Source: Clostridia bacterium
Lineage (GTDB): Bacteria; Bacillota; Clostridia; TANB77; CAG-508
Assembly (NCBI GenBank): GCA_900768805.1
Contig: CAAGEF010000183.1
Location: 1-6,438 of the forward strand
Direction of reading: 5' to 3'
DNA: 6,438 bases
The translations under genes and the position numbers were made by a program. Every line of letters starts with the position of its first letter. Positions within the stretch are counted from its first letter, which is position 1. Under the pieces are notes generated by a model. The model was not told the DNA's origin. It made no database searches and saw nothing but the letters and a program-made list of their open reading frames with translations. Below, piece after piece: positions 1 to 6,438 of this stretch.

Positions 1-153
1 AAACTATGTAATGGAGTCCGCCGAACGGAATGGAAGATGTATATATTCAATAGCTTCTGCGAACTTATCTATTTGCTAAAATTATGTCAGACGAAAATAA
101 ACTACAAATCTAACATACAAACTATAATTTATTATATGAATTTTCAAAATTAT

Positions 154-183
154 TTGACAACAATCAGGTGTTGGTTATATAAT
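154..183 (+). promoter_or_regulatory. Distal sigma-A-type promoter upstream of rsmD
   Basis: TTGACA at 154-159 and TATAAT at 178-183 both match the sigma-70/sigma-A consensus exactly, with an 18-base spacer. Transcription would start near 190 and give a leader of roughly 120 bases before the rsmD start. In A/T-rich DNA a TATAAT alone means little, but the paired perfect -35 box makes this a credible strong promoter. It could instead serve an unrecognised small RNA in the leader. Confidence 0.55.
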
Positions 184-256
184 AACATACACATATAATA
201 AGATATAACGTTTATTACAATCGAATTAAGTATGTATTACAATTCTGTTAATCTTA

Positions 257-284
257 TTGACTTTATTGTAATTTAGAATAAAAT
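257..284 (+). promoter_or_regulatory. Proximal sigma-A-type promoter of rsmD
   Basis: TTGACT at 257-262 and TAAAAT at 279-284 are separated by 16 bases. Transcription would start near 291, leaving a leader of about 18 bases that contains the ribosome binding site AGAGGT (298-303). The spacer contains ATTGTAAT (265-272), the inverse of ATTACAAT found at 214-221 and 236-243, so a regulator could bind across it; that part is speculative. Confidence 0.5.
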
Positions 285-308
285 AGATATATAAAATAGA
301 GGTAATAT

Positions 309-872
309 ATGAGAATAATAGGTGGAAAAATGAGGGGAACAAAGTTACAGACTTTGGAAGGTTTTGATACAACCCGTCCTACATTAGATAGAGTAAAAGA
401 ATCTTTATTTAATATAATTTCCATAAAAATTATAGATAGCAAAGTTTTAGATTTGTTTTCTGGAAGTGGTGCTTTGGGGATTGAAGCTATTAGTAGAGGT
501 GCTGAAAAAGCATATTTATGTGATAAATCTCCAAAAGCTATAAATGTTATAAAACAAAATATTGAAAAAACAAGATGTAAAGATTCTGTTGTGGTTTTAA
601 ATAAAAAACATTCACAAGCTTTAGAATATTTTAAACAAAATAATAAAAAATTTGATATTATATTTTTAGATCCACCATATGAAACAGAACTCGCAGAATT
701 TTCTACAGAATATATTATAGATAATAATTTGTTAGAAGATGACGGAATAATTATAATAGAAACAGATAATGAAGAAAAACTTATTAAAGGACTTAATGTT
801 GAGAAAATAGAAGTTTATGATACTAGAAAATATGGTAGAGTATCTTTGTTTTTCTTAAAGCGAAAGGGGTAA
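309..872 (+). CDS. rsmD: 16S rRNA (guanine(966)-N2)-methyltransferase RsmD
   Basis: This is the class I SAM-dependent methyltransferase that makes m2G966 (E. coli numbering) in 16S rRNA during assembly of the small ribosomal subunit. The 187-residue length is normal for the family. The N-terminus begins MRIIGGKMRG and is followed by the family signature RPTLDRVKESLFNI (residues 23-36). The SAM-binding motif I is VLDLFSGSGALGIEA (46-60), an acidic residue follows in CDKS (D72), and the catalytic motif IV is DPPY (121-124) in IIFLDPPY. The ATG at 309 is preceded by AGAGGT with 5 bases of spacing, and MRII is the usual family start. The next gene begins 3 bases after the stop, so the two are almost certainly co-transcribed. 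In many Clostridia coaD follows rsmD directly; here it does not. The identification is secure from the motifs. Confidence 0.97.
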   Translation: MRIIGGKMRGTKLQTLEGFDTTRPTLDRVKESLFNIISIKIIDSKVLDLFSGSGALGIEAISRGAEKAYLCDKSPKAINVIKQNIEKTRCKDSVVVLNKKHSQALEYFKQNNKKFDIIFLDPPYETELAEFSTEYIIDNNLLEDDGIIIIETDNEEKLIKGLNVEKIEVYDTRKYGRVSLFFLKRKG

Positions 873-875
873 ATA

Positions 876-1361
876 ATGGAGATTTTTGCATTATTAGATA
901 AATTAGAAGATATGTTAGAAAGAATTAGTGTAATACCCGTAATAGATAAAGGCGTTATTAGCCAAAAAGATAAAGAAGAAATGTTAGAAATTATTGGAGA
1001 GATTAGACTAAAATCGCCTGATGAATTGAAACAAGCAAAATGGATTAAAGAAGAAAGAGAAAGAATTATTGCAGAAGCTGAAAAAGAAGCAAAAGATATT
1101 TTAGACGAAGCAGACCATAGAATAATATCAATGATAAATGAACATGAAATAACTCAAAAAGCTTTAGAGAAAAAAGATGATATAATGACAGCAGCTAATG
1201 AAATTTATAGAAATATTACTCAAGATGCTTTAAAATATGAAGATGAAGTTTTTGGTGGAATTGAAAATACAATTTTACAACTTGCACAAAACCTTAATGA
1301 TGTTGAAGTTAAATTACAAAACACATTAGAAACTATAAGAAACAGTAGAAAAGGAGAATAA
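876..1361 (+). CDS. ATP synthase b-subunit-like coiled-coil protein (conserved clostridial, function unknown)
   Basis: The protein has 161 residues and no signal peptide or membrane segment. It is charged and almost wholly helical. Residues 1-20 form a short amphipathic start (MEIFALLDKLEDMLERI), and residues 26-52 include KDKEEMLEIIGEIRLKSPDEL. A long coiled coil runs from about 53 to 120 with Glu/Lys/Ala repeats such as ERIIAEAEKEAKDILDEA, and a second helix covers about 125-157. This matches my recollection of a conserved clostridial family often labelled 'ATPase' or 'ATP synthase F0 subunit B-like' because of its resemblance to the stalk subunit and to DivIVA-type coiled coils. There is no Walker motif, so an ATPase activity is not supported. 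It lies 3 bases after rsmD, with a ribosome binding site (AAAGGGG, 863-869) that abuts the rsmD stop codon, indicating tight co-expression. A hairpin terminator follows directly. A structural or division-site role is plausible but unproven. Confidence 0.8.
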   Translation: MEIFALLDKLEDMLERISVIPVIDKGVISQKDKEEMLEIIGEIRLKSPDELKQAKWIKEERERIIAEAEKEAKDILDEADHRIISMINEHEITQKALEKKDDIMTAANEIYRNITQDALKYEDEVFGGIENTILQLAQNLNDVEVKLQNTLETIRNSRKGE

Positions 1362-1390
1362 TAGGGCGGATGTGTAATCCGCTCTATTTT
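1362..1390 (+). terminator. Probable intrinsic terminator (possibly leaky) before ftsK
   Basis: A stem of 9 pairs (1362-1370 with 1378-1386, including one G-U pair and a G/C-rich core GGGCGGA/TCCGCTC) closes a 7-base loop and is followed by TTTT (1387-1390). It starts one base after the stop of the coiled-coil gene. The T tract is short and no clear promoter fits in the 29 bases before ftsK. Readthrough into ftsK, or a promoter inside the preceding gene, is therefore needed. Confidence 0.7.
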
Positions 1391-1406
1391 AGGATGTAAA
1401 ACTTTT

Positions 1407-1412
1407 AGGAGG
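1407..1412 (+). promoter_or_regulatory. Ribosome binding site that fixes the TTG start of ftsK
   Basis: AGGAGG lies 7 bases before TTG 1420-1422, an ideal distance. The first in-frame ATG (1501) has no comparable site, so the TTG is the better start and adds a basic Lys/Arg-rich N-terminal tail of 27 residues before the first membrane segment. Confidence 0.8.
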
Positions 1413-1419
1413 AATAATA

Positions 1420-3927
1420 TTGGGTACTAAAAAGAGAAAAACAACTACAAATAATAAAAGAAAGAATTCAGGGTCAAGTAAAAAGGTAAAGGCCAATACA
1501 ATGGATATAGATTTAGCTGTAATTTTAATGGTGGTATTTGGTATTTTACTTTTTGTGTTGATATATGGAGAAACTGGTTCTATAGGTGCTGTTATAGGAC
1601 CTACCTTAGGTGGGATTATAGGAAAAATAAAATATGTTATACCAATAGGCTTTTTTGCAATAGGTATAAATATTATGAAAGAAAAGAAAAATTATTTATC
1701 ATCTAAATTAATACAATATACATTATTTTTAGGATGTATAGCTTCTCTATTAACAATTTTTCAAGCTTCTAAAGGAACGATAGATCTTAAAGAATTATCT
1801 TTTTCAGAAACAATAGAAATTGCATATGAATTAGGTGAAGAGAATATTGGTGGTGGTGCTGTTGGAACAGTTATTGCTTATATATTTGTTAATTTATTTG
1901 GAATGTTTGGTGGTGCAATTGTATCATGTGGAATAGTAGCACTATCTTTAGTGTTTACATTTGGAATTAGACCATCAAAGATTTATTTAAATGTTACAGA
2001 TAGATTAGAAGAAATAAAAGAAGAACAAGCTGAAGAATTGCAAGTAATAAATGAAAGAAGAAAACAAAGAAGAGAAAAAAGAAATCAAACTATTGATGTA
2101 GAAATAGATAATGATGAAGCAGAGACTAAAACAGATAGAAAAAAAGCTTCTAAAAAAACTATGTTAAAACAAGCACCTGAGGCAATATTTGATGATCAAA
2201 TTACAATAAATTTAAATGATGATGAGCCAGAAGAAGATAATTCGAAATTTTTAGGCTTGTTTAATAGAAAAAATTCTAAAGAAGTTGTAATTGAAGAGAA
2301 TGATGAGAAAGAAAATGAGAAACCAAATCCTAATGAAATAGAAGCAAATTTATTTAAACAAGAAGAAGAAGTAAAAGAAAGTAAAATAAAAGAAGTTTTG
2401 CAACTTGAACATAATACAATAATAGTAGAAGATGAAAATTATGAATATCCACCTATTGAATTATTAAAACAAGGAAGTGGAAAATCTAATAAAGGTTCTA
2501 AAAAAGCATTAGCGGATATTGCTACAAAACTTCAAAAAACTTTGCATAGTTTTGGAGTTGCTGCAAAAGTTGAAAATGTTTCTGTAGGACCTGCAATAAC
2601 AAGATACGAATTAAAGCCAGCAGAAGGTGTTAGAGTTAGTAAAATTGCAAATTTAGCTGATGATATTGCACTTAGTTTAGCTGCAGAAAGCATAAGAATA
2701 GAAGCTCCAATTCCAGGAAAGCAAGCTGTTGGAATTGAAGTCCCTAATCCAGAAAAAGAGTTTGTTAATTTAAGAGATATTATAGAATCACCAGAATTTA
2801 CAAATGCAGAATCAAAACTTGCATTTGCACTTGGAAAAGATATAGCAGGAGATAATGTTGTAACAGATATTGCAAAAATGCCTCATGTTTTAATAGCAGG
2901 TTCAACAGGCTCTGGAAAATCTGTATGTATAAATACATTAATTACGAGTATTATATATAAAGCAAAACCAAGTGAAGTAAAATTAGTAATGGTTGATCCA
3001 AAAGTTGTTGAGTTATCAGCATATAATGGAATACCTCATTTGTTAATACCAGTTGTTACAGATCCTAGAAAAGCTGCTGGAGCTTTAGCTTGGGCTGTTC
3101 AAGAAATGGTTAATCGTTATAGTTTATTTGCAGAAAAATCTGTTAGAAATATAAAAGGTTATAATGAGTGTTTAGAAGCAAATAATTTGGAAGGTAAATT
3201 ACCACATATTGTAATAATAATAGACGAGCTTGCTGATTTAATGATGGTTGCCAAAAAGGAAGTTGAAGATGCAATTTGTAGATTAGCTCAAATGGCAAGA
3301 GCTGCTGGAATGCATTTAGTAATAGCTACACAAAGGCCATCTGTTGATGTTATTACAGGTATAATAAAAGCCAATATTCCTTCAAGAATAGCTTTTGCAG
3401 TTTCTTCTCAAATAGATTCTAGAACTATTTTAGATACTGCTGGTGCAGAAAAGTTACTTGGAAAAGGGGATATGTTATTTTATCCAATTGGTGCGTCAAA
3501 ACCTACTAGAATTCAAGGTGCTTTTGTTGATGATAAAGAAGTTGAAAAAATTGTAGATTTTCTAAAAGCAAATGTAGATGGACCTACATATAATGAAGAT
3601 ATTATAGAAGAAATAGAAAAAGCAAATAAAACAGATAAACAAATTGATGAAGAAGAAAATTCTGATGATGATGCAGATGAGTTTTTAATGGATGCCATAG
3701 AAAGTGTTATTGAAATTGGTCAAGCATCTACTTCATTTATTCAAAGAAGATTTAAAGTGGGTTATGCAAGAGCAGGAAGAATTATAGATCAAATGGAAGC
3801 TAGAGGAATTATTTCTGGATATGAAGGAAGTAAACCAAGAAAAGTTCTTATGCCAAAAGAAAGATGGGAAGAGCTTAAAATGAGTAAAACATCAATCAGT
3901 GGAGAAACTAATGAAAACAATTTGTGA
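1420..3927 (+). CDS. ftsK: DNA translocase FtsK/SpoIIIE
   Basis: This is a membrane-anchored hexameric ATPase that pumps chromosomal DNA through the closing septum, or into the forespore if it is the SpoIIIE type. Its 835 residues are typical for Firmicutes. After a basic tail, hydrophobic segments at about 31-50, 72-86, 98-115 and two within 145-182 form the membrane domain. A highly charged, low-complexity linker covers about 190-345. The alpha/beta motor follows: the alpha part from about 355-450 contains GPAITRYELKPAEGV, Walker A is GSTGSGKS (494-501), Walker B is IVIIIDELADLM (597-608, D602/E603), and ATQRP is at 636-640. An acidic spacer (about 725-755) leads to the winged-helix gamma domain (about 756-812, with IQRRFKVGYARAGRIIDQMEARGI), which reads orienting DNA sequences. 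All key motifs are intact. The start is TTG with a strong AGGAGG. FtsK and SpoIIIE cannot be told apart from sequence alone without knowing whether the host sporulates. Confidence 0.97.
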   Translation: MGTKKRKTTTNNKRKNSGSSKKVKANTMDIDLAVILMVVFGILLFVLIYGETGSIGAVIGPTLGGIIGKIKYVIPIGFFAIGINIMKEKKNYLSSKLIQYTLFLGCIASLLTIFQASKGTIDLKELSFSETIEIAYELGEENIGGGAVGTVIAYIFVNLFGMFGGAIVSCGIVALSLVFTFGIRPSKIYLNVTDRLEEIKEEQAEELQVINERRKQRREKRNQTIDVEIDNDEAETKTDRKKASKKTMLKQAPEAIFDDQITINLNDDEPEEDNSKFLGLFNRKNSKEVVIEENDEKENEKPNPNEIEANLFKQEEEVKESKIKEVLQLEHNTIIVEDENYEYPPIELLKQGSGKSNKGSKKALADIATKLQKTLHSFGVAAKVENVSVGPAITRYELKPAEGVRVSKIANLADDIALSLAAESIRIEAPIPGKQAVGIEVPNPEKEFVNLRDIIESPEFTNAESKLAFALGKDIAGDNVVTDIAKMPHVLIAGSTGSGKSVCINTLITSIIYKAKPSEVKLVMVDPKVVELSAYNGIPHLLIPVVTDPRKAAGALAWAVQEMVNRYSLFAEKSVRNIKGYNECLEANNLEGKLPHIVIIIDELADLMMVAKKEVEDAICRLAQMARAAGMHLVIATQRPSVDVITGIIKANIPSRIAFAVSSQIDSRTILDTAGAEKLLGKGDMLFYPIGASKPTRIQGAFVDDKEVEKIVDFLKANVDGPTYNEDIIEEIEKANKTDKQIDEEENSDDDADEFLMDAIESVIEIGQASTSFIQRRFKVGYARAGRIIDQMEARGIISGYEGSKPRKVLMPKERWEELKMSKTSISGETNENNL

Positions 3928-3955
3928 TAATTTTGAAATAAAAAAATGGGAAGCA

Positions 3956-3993
3956 AAAATCAAGTTTATTTAAATTTAAATAAGCTTGATTTT
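3956..3993. terminator. Long A/T palindrome after ftsK, probable bidirectional terminator
   Basis: The dyad is centred between 3974 and 3975. Bases 3956-3974 pair with 3975-3993 over 19 positions with a single T-G mismatch (G-U in RNA). The outer part, AAAATCAAG/CTTGATTTT, provides an A run before and a T run after the stem, as in terminators that work in both directions. The inner part is only A/T, so a few central bases would form the loop. It begins 28 bases after the ftsK stop, which fits the end of that transcript. Confidence 0.65.
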
Positions 3994-4040
3994 GATATTC
4001 AAATAAAAAAATATAATTCAACATTATTTTTATGCAGATT

Positions 4041-4049
4041 TGGTATATA
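4041..4049 (+). promoter_or_regulatory. Candidate extended -10 promoter for the 497-residue protein gene
   Basis: TGG followed by TATATA (4044-4049) resembles an extended -10 element. No convincing -35 box lies 16-18 bases upstream. Transcription would start near 4056, just before the ribosome binding site GGAGG (4061-4065). A promoter is expected here because the palindrome at 3956-3993 should stop ftsK transcription. In such A/T-rich DNA the match is weak evidence. A competing pair, TTGATA (3992-3997) and TATAAT (4012-4017), has only 14 bases of spacing. Confidence 0.3.
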
Positions 4050-4070
4050 AATATAAATTTGGAGGAATAA

Positions 4071-5564
4071 ATGGGAATTTTTTCTAAAACTACAGATTAT
4101 AATTTAATATTAGAACAAGTTTTAGAAGGGAAACGTTTTTCAGCAAATACAAAAAGTCTTTTACTTAGTATGTTATATAAAATTGAAACTTCATATAATG
4201 ATTATATAAAAGTTAAAAGAATTTCAAAGACAAAAGATGAATTCTTAAGTTATATAATTAGAATAATAAGAGACTATTTTGATATTGTAAAAACAGTTGA
4301 ACCTGAGTCTGAAGAAGCTGAACTTCTGAAAAAACATAGAGTAATTGCTATAACAAATGAAAAAGAAAGAACTGTACTTTCATATCCAACAGAAAATGCA
4401 ATGTTATATGCTATATCTGATATAGAACCAAAATATTTTTATATAGAAGAATTTATATTTAAAAAACAATTTCAACAAATGTTAGTTGAAGGAAGTAATT
4501 TGAATATTTTAGAAATTTTAGAAAATTTTAATGGTTGGTCTTGGAATTCTAAATCAAGAATAGATAAAGAATATGTACAAAATATAATATATCAAAATTT
4601 AATAATGATGTTTGGATTAGAATATATAGAAACTTGTAAAAATTCACCTACAAAAGAATATGATATTATAAAACAAATAAAAGAATATGATAAAGAATAT
4701 TATAAAAATTTATTAGAAGTTATTTATTTAAAAAATAGAAGTAAAAGTTTAGATAATTTAATAAATACCCGAATTTTAGAACTAAAAAAAATTGTAAATT
4801 CTTCTAAAAACTTTGAAAAATTAAAAATAAAAAAGGATTCTTTATTAAAAAAAGTTGAAAAAATAGACAATATACTAATGAATAAAGAATTATTAAAAAA
4901 ATCATTTTTGATTAAAAATTCTAGATTAAATGAAGAACAAAAAATTTCTGATATAAAAATATATATTCAAATGCTAAAAAAAGATAAGAATGAATATGTT
5001 AAAAATATAAATAAAATTGAATGCTTAGAGGATTCGGAAAAAGTTGAATTATATGAAGAAGATATACAGATATATGAAAATTTACTTCTTACTAAAAAAA
5101 CATTAGAAGAAGCTGTTCTGGATTTACAAAAAAGTTTTATAAAAATATTCTCAGAAAAAACAAAACAAATAGAGACAAGAGATGACTTTATTGATATAAT
5201 ATATAAAATTAGATATTTTAGAAATATATATTTATCAAATGAAAAAGCAATAAAAGATTATCCAGAATTAGAAAAATCGATAAATAAAATTTTAAGGAAT
5301 GTAATAACTTTTGGAACTAAAAAAGCATATATAAGAATGATTAGCTATAATGTATCCTTGAATTCTAAAGTACTAATCAAATGTCTTGATTCAAAAAGTA
5401 TGGAATTAGACGAGTTGAAATTGAAATTAGATGTTTTAGGCAAAACATTAGTAATAGAGGTTTTTGAAAATGAAGTTTTTGAAAAGAAATTTCAAATAAA
5501 CTATAATTTATCTGATCCAGAACTTACTATTCGTAAAAAGAAAAATATAAGAATATTTATGTAA
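4071..5564 (+). CDS. Hypothetical protein with a long central coiled-coil region
   Basis: I do not recognise this 497-residue protein. It has no signal peptide, membrane segment, Walker motif, metal-binding Cys/His cluster or other catalytic motif I can see, so it is probably cytoplasmic. Residues about 1-190 look like a folded, mainly helical domain with aromatic patches (SDIEPKYFYIEEFIFKKQF at 116-134 and NGWSWN at 154-159). Residues about 196-360 are dense in Lys, Glu, Leu and Ile with heptad-like spacing, suggesting long coiled-coil helices. Residues about 366-412 are again helical. From about 417 to 480 alternating residues suggest a beta-rich end domain (for example KVLIKCLD and LVIEVFENEVF), and the last residues are basic (RKKKNIRIFM). 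The ATG has GGAGG 5 bases upstream. The next gene starts 19 bases after the stop, so a shared transcript and perhaps a shared process with the beta-CASP nuclease are likely, by inference only. A structural, adaptor or RNA-related role are all possible. Confidence 0.85.
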   Translation: MGIFSKTTDYNLILEQVLEGKRFSANTKSLLLSMLYKIETSYNDYIKVKRISKTKDEFLSYIIRIIRDYFDIVKTVEPESEEAELLKKHRVIAITNEKERTVLSYPTENAMLYAISDIEPKYFYIEEFIFKKQFQQMLVEGSNLNILEILENFNGWSWNSKSRIDKEYVQNIIYQNLIMMFGLEYIETCKNSPTKEYDIIKQIKEYDKEYYKNLLEVIYLKNRSKSLDNLINTRILELKKIVNSSKNFEKLKIKKDSLLKKVEKIDNILMNKELLKKSFLIKNSRLNEEQKISDIKIYIQMLKKDKNEYVKNINKIECLEDSEKVELYEEDIQIYENLLLTKKTLEEAVLDLQKSFIKIFSEKTKQIETRDDFIDIIYKIRYFRNIYLSNEKAIKDYPELEKSINKILRNVITFGTKKAYIRMISYNVSLNSKVLIKCLDSKSMELDELKLKLDVLGKTLVIEVFENEVFEKKFQINYNLSDPELTIRKKKNIRIFM

Positions 5565-5583
5565 TACAAAAGAGGAGGTATTT

Positions 5584-6438
5584 ATGAAAATTACTTTTTT
5601 AGGTGCAGCAAGAACTGTAACTGGTTCTAATTTTTTAGTTGAAGCTTGTGGAAAAAAATTTTTAGTAGATTGTGGAATGTATCAAGGAAAAATTGAAGAC
5701 CATTTAGATAATTCTGATCCATTTTTATTTAGTCCATCAGAAATTGATTTTATGTTATTAACGCATGCTCATATTGACCATTCTGGTAGAATTCCAAAAT
5801 TATACAAAGAAGGTTATAAAAATCCAATAATAGCTACAAAAGCTACTTGTGATTTATGTTCAATAATGCTTCCAGATAGTGGACATATCCAAGAAACTGA
5901 AATAGAGTGGAAAAATAGAAAAAGAAGAAGAGAAGGAAAAAAAGAATTAGAGCCATTATATACTGTTGAAGAAGCTTATGAATGTTTAGATTTATTTAGT
6001 CCAGTTGATTATGATGAAATAATTGAAATAGATGATAATATAAGTGTAAGGTTTAATGATGCAGGTCATATGCTAGGTTCTGCAATTATAGAAATCTGGG
6101 CTTTAGAAAATGGAAAAACTACAAAAGCAGTATTTTCTGGAGATATAGGAAATAATGATTTACCATTATTAGATTCTCCAACAATGATTAGTAATGCTGA
6201 TTATGTAATAATGGAATCTACATATGGAAATAGACTTCATGTAAGAAATGACAATAAAGCGCAAATGTTTTTAGATATTGTTTCTGAGACCTTAGATAAA
6301 GGAGGAACAGTTATAATTCCATCATTTGCTGTAGGAAGAACTCAAGAAATTCTTTATGAAATTGATAAATTAAAAGATGATTTAGGAACTAAAGATAAAG
6401 AATTTTATAAAAAATATGAAAAAATAATAAAAAAATTA
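5584..6438 (+). CDS. MBL-fold/beta-CASP metallohydrolase, RNA-processing (Ysh1/CPSF-like) type, 3' end cut by the window
   Basis: This is the N-terminal 285 residues of a zinc-dependent nuclease-type enzyme of the metallo-beta-lactamase superfamily with a beta-CASP domain. The family contains RNase J, archaeal and eukaryotic CPSF73/Ysh1 and bacterial 'RNA specificity' hydrolases. The start MKITFLGAARTVTGSNF and LVDCGMYQG are typical of the bacterial Ysh1-like group rather than RNase J. Zinc ligands are visible: motif II THAHIDH (H61, H63, D65, H66), motif III in DAGHMLGSA (H162) and motif IV in SGDIG (D187). The beta-CASP motif A acid follows in ESTYGNR (E211), then GGTVIIPSFAVGRTQEILYEI (from 240). 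The rest of beta-CASP, including the final histidine motifs, lies beyond the right edge; relatives are around 530 residues. AGGAGGT (5573-5579) lies 4 bases before the ATG, a very strong site. Substrate unknown; an endo- or exoribonuclease is expected from the family. Confidence 0.93.
   Translation, partial: MKITFLGAARTVTGSNFLVEACGKKFLVDCGMYQGKIEDHLDNSDPFLFSPSEIDFMLLTHAHIDHSGRIPKLYKEGYKNPIIATKATCDLCSIMLPDSGHIQETEIEWKNRKRRREGKKELEPLYTVEEAYECLDLFSPVDYDEIIEIDDNISVRFNDAGHMLGSAIIEIWALENGKTTKAVFSGDIGNNDLPLLDSPTMISNADYVIMESTYGNRLHVRNDNKAQMFLDIVSETLDKGGTVIIPSFAVGRTQEILYEIDKLKDDLGTKDKEFYKKYEKIIKKL

Larger units (their letters stand above)
1..308. other. Intergenic region upstream of rsmD, with a GC-rich left end
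   Basis: No gene can be supported here. Positions 11-36 have 15 G/C of 26, in sharp contrast to the A/T-rich remainder. Short open frames overlap in this stretch on both strands. The plus strand is open from base 1 to a stop at 196-198 (first ATG at 37), and another plus frame runs from ATG 11 to TAA 77-79. A minus-strand frame of about 23 codons ends at base 4 and has a stop immediately upstream. None has a ribosome binding site or a recognisable family. The stretch could be a decayed gene end, a mobile-element scrap or a conserved non-coding element. From about 150 on it holds two promoters and three copies of ATTACAAT (two direct, one inverted) leading into rsmD. Confidence 0.5.

Noticed and set aside
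14..36. Possible tRNA 3' end on the minus strand, because GGCGGAC followed by TCCA resembles an acceptor stem plus CCA
   Set aside because: There is no T-loop TTCRANT motif, no matching 5' acceptor strand at the right distance and no anticodon arm.
139..151. Palindrome AATTTTCAAAATT as a hairpin or terminator
   Set aside because: The arms are only A/T and leave no usable loop, with no following T tract. It is expected by chance in this composition.
1420..1500. Starting ftsK at the first ATG (1501) instead of TTG 1420
   Set aside because: AGGAGG sits at ideal distance from the TTG, and the ATG lacks a comparable site. The added basic tail is normal for this family.
3513..3698. Minus-strand open frame of 61 codons rich in serine
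   Set aside because: It is the antisense shadow of the end of the ftsK motor and its acidic linker (GAA/GAT-rich codons read backwards as Ser/Phe/Ile). It has no ribosome binding site and lies wholly inside a certain gene.
4071..5564. Reading the coiled-coil protein as an SMC- or RecN-type ATPase
   Set aside because: There is no Walker A or Walker B motif and no ABC signature anywhere in the protein.
1..6438. CRISPR array, prophage, complete insertion sequence or defence system
   Set aside because: I saw no regularly spaced repeats, transposase, integrase or effector genes. The recognisable genes are housekeeping functions.

Overview
The window is strongly A+T-rich. It has AGGAGG-type ribosome binding sites, AGA-dominated arginine codons and plus-strand genes only. 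It carries an rsmD gene, a clostridial-type ATP synthase b-like coiled-coil gene and an FtsK/SpoIIIE translocase. This gene set and codon style fit a low-GC member of the Clostridia, possibly an uncultured gut lineage. The species cannot be named from this sequence alone.

Layout. Positions 1-308 hold no convincing gene. The first ~90 bases are much richer in G+C than the rest and look like a remnant or a conserved non-coding element. They are followed by two tandem sigma-A-type promoters reading toward rsmD. Positions 309-1361 hold rsmD (16S rRNA guanine-N2 methyltransferase) and, 3 bases later, the coiled-coil gene. A hairpin with a short T tract closes that unit at 1362-1390. The large ftsK/spoIIIE-type translocase (1420-3927) starts at TTG just behind the hairpin and ends before a long perfect A/T dyad (3956-3993), a probable terminator. 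A second unit follows: a 497-residue protein of unknown function (4071-5564) and, 19 bases after it, a metallo-beta-lactamase/beta-CASP RNA-processing-type nuclease (from 5584) that runs off the right edge.

How the genes relate. The first three are housekeeping genes: ribosome maturation, a membrane or division-associated coiled-coil protein of unknown role, and chromosome translocation at the septum or forespore. The last two appear co-transcribed, which makes the unknown coiled-coil protein a candidate partner of the beta-CASP enzyme; this is inference from spacing only. I see no CRISPR array, complete mobile element, tRNA or rRNA. The most novel item is the 497-residue protein. The most puzzling DNA is the GC-rich stretch at the left edge.
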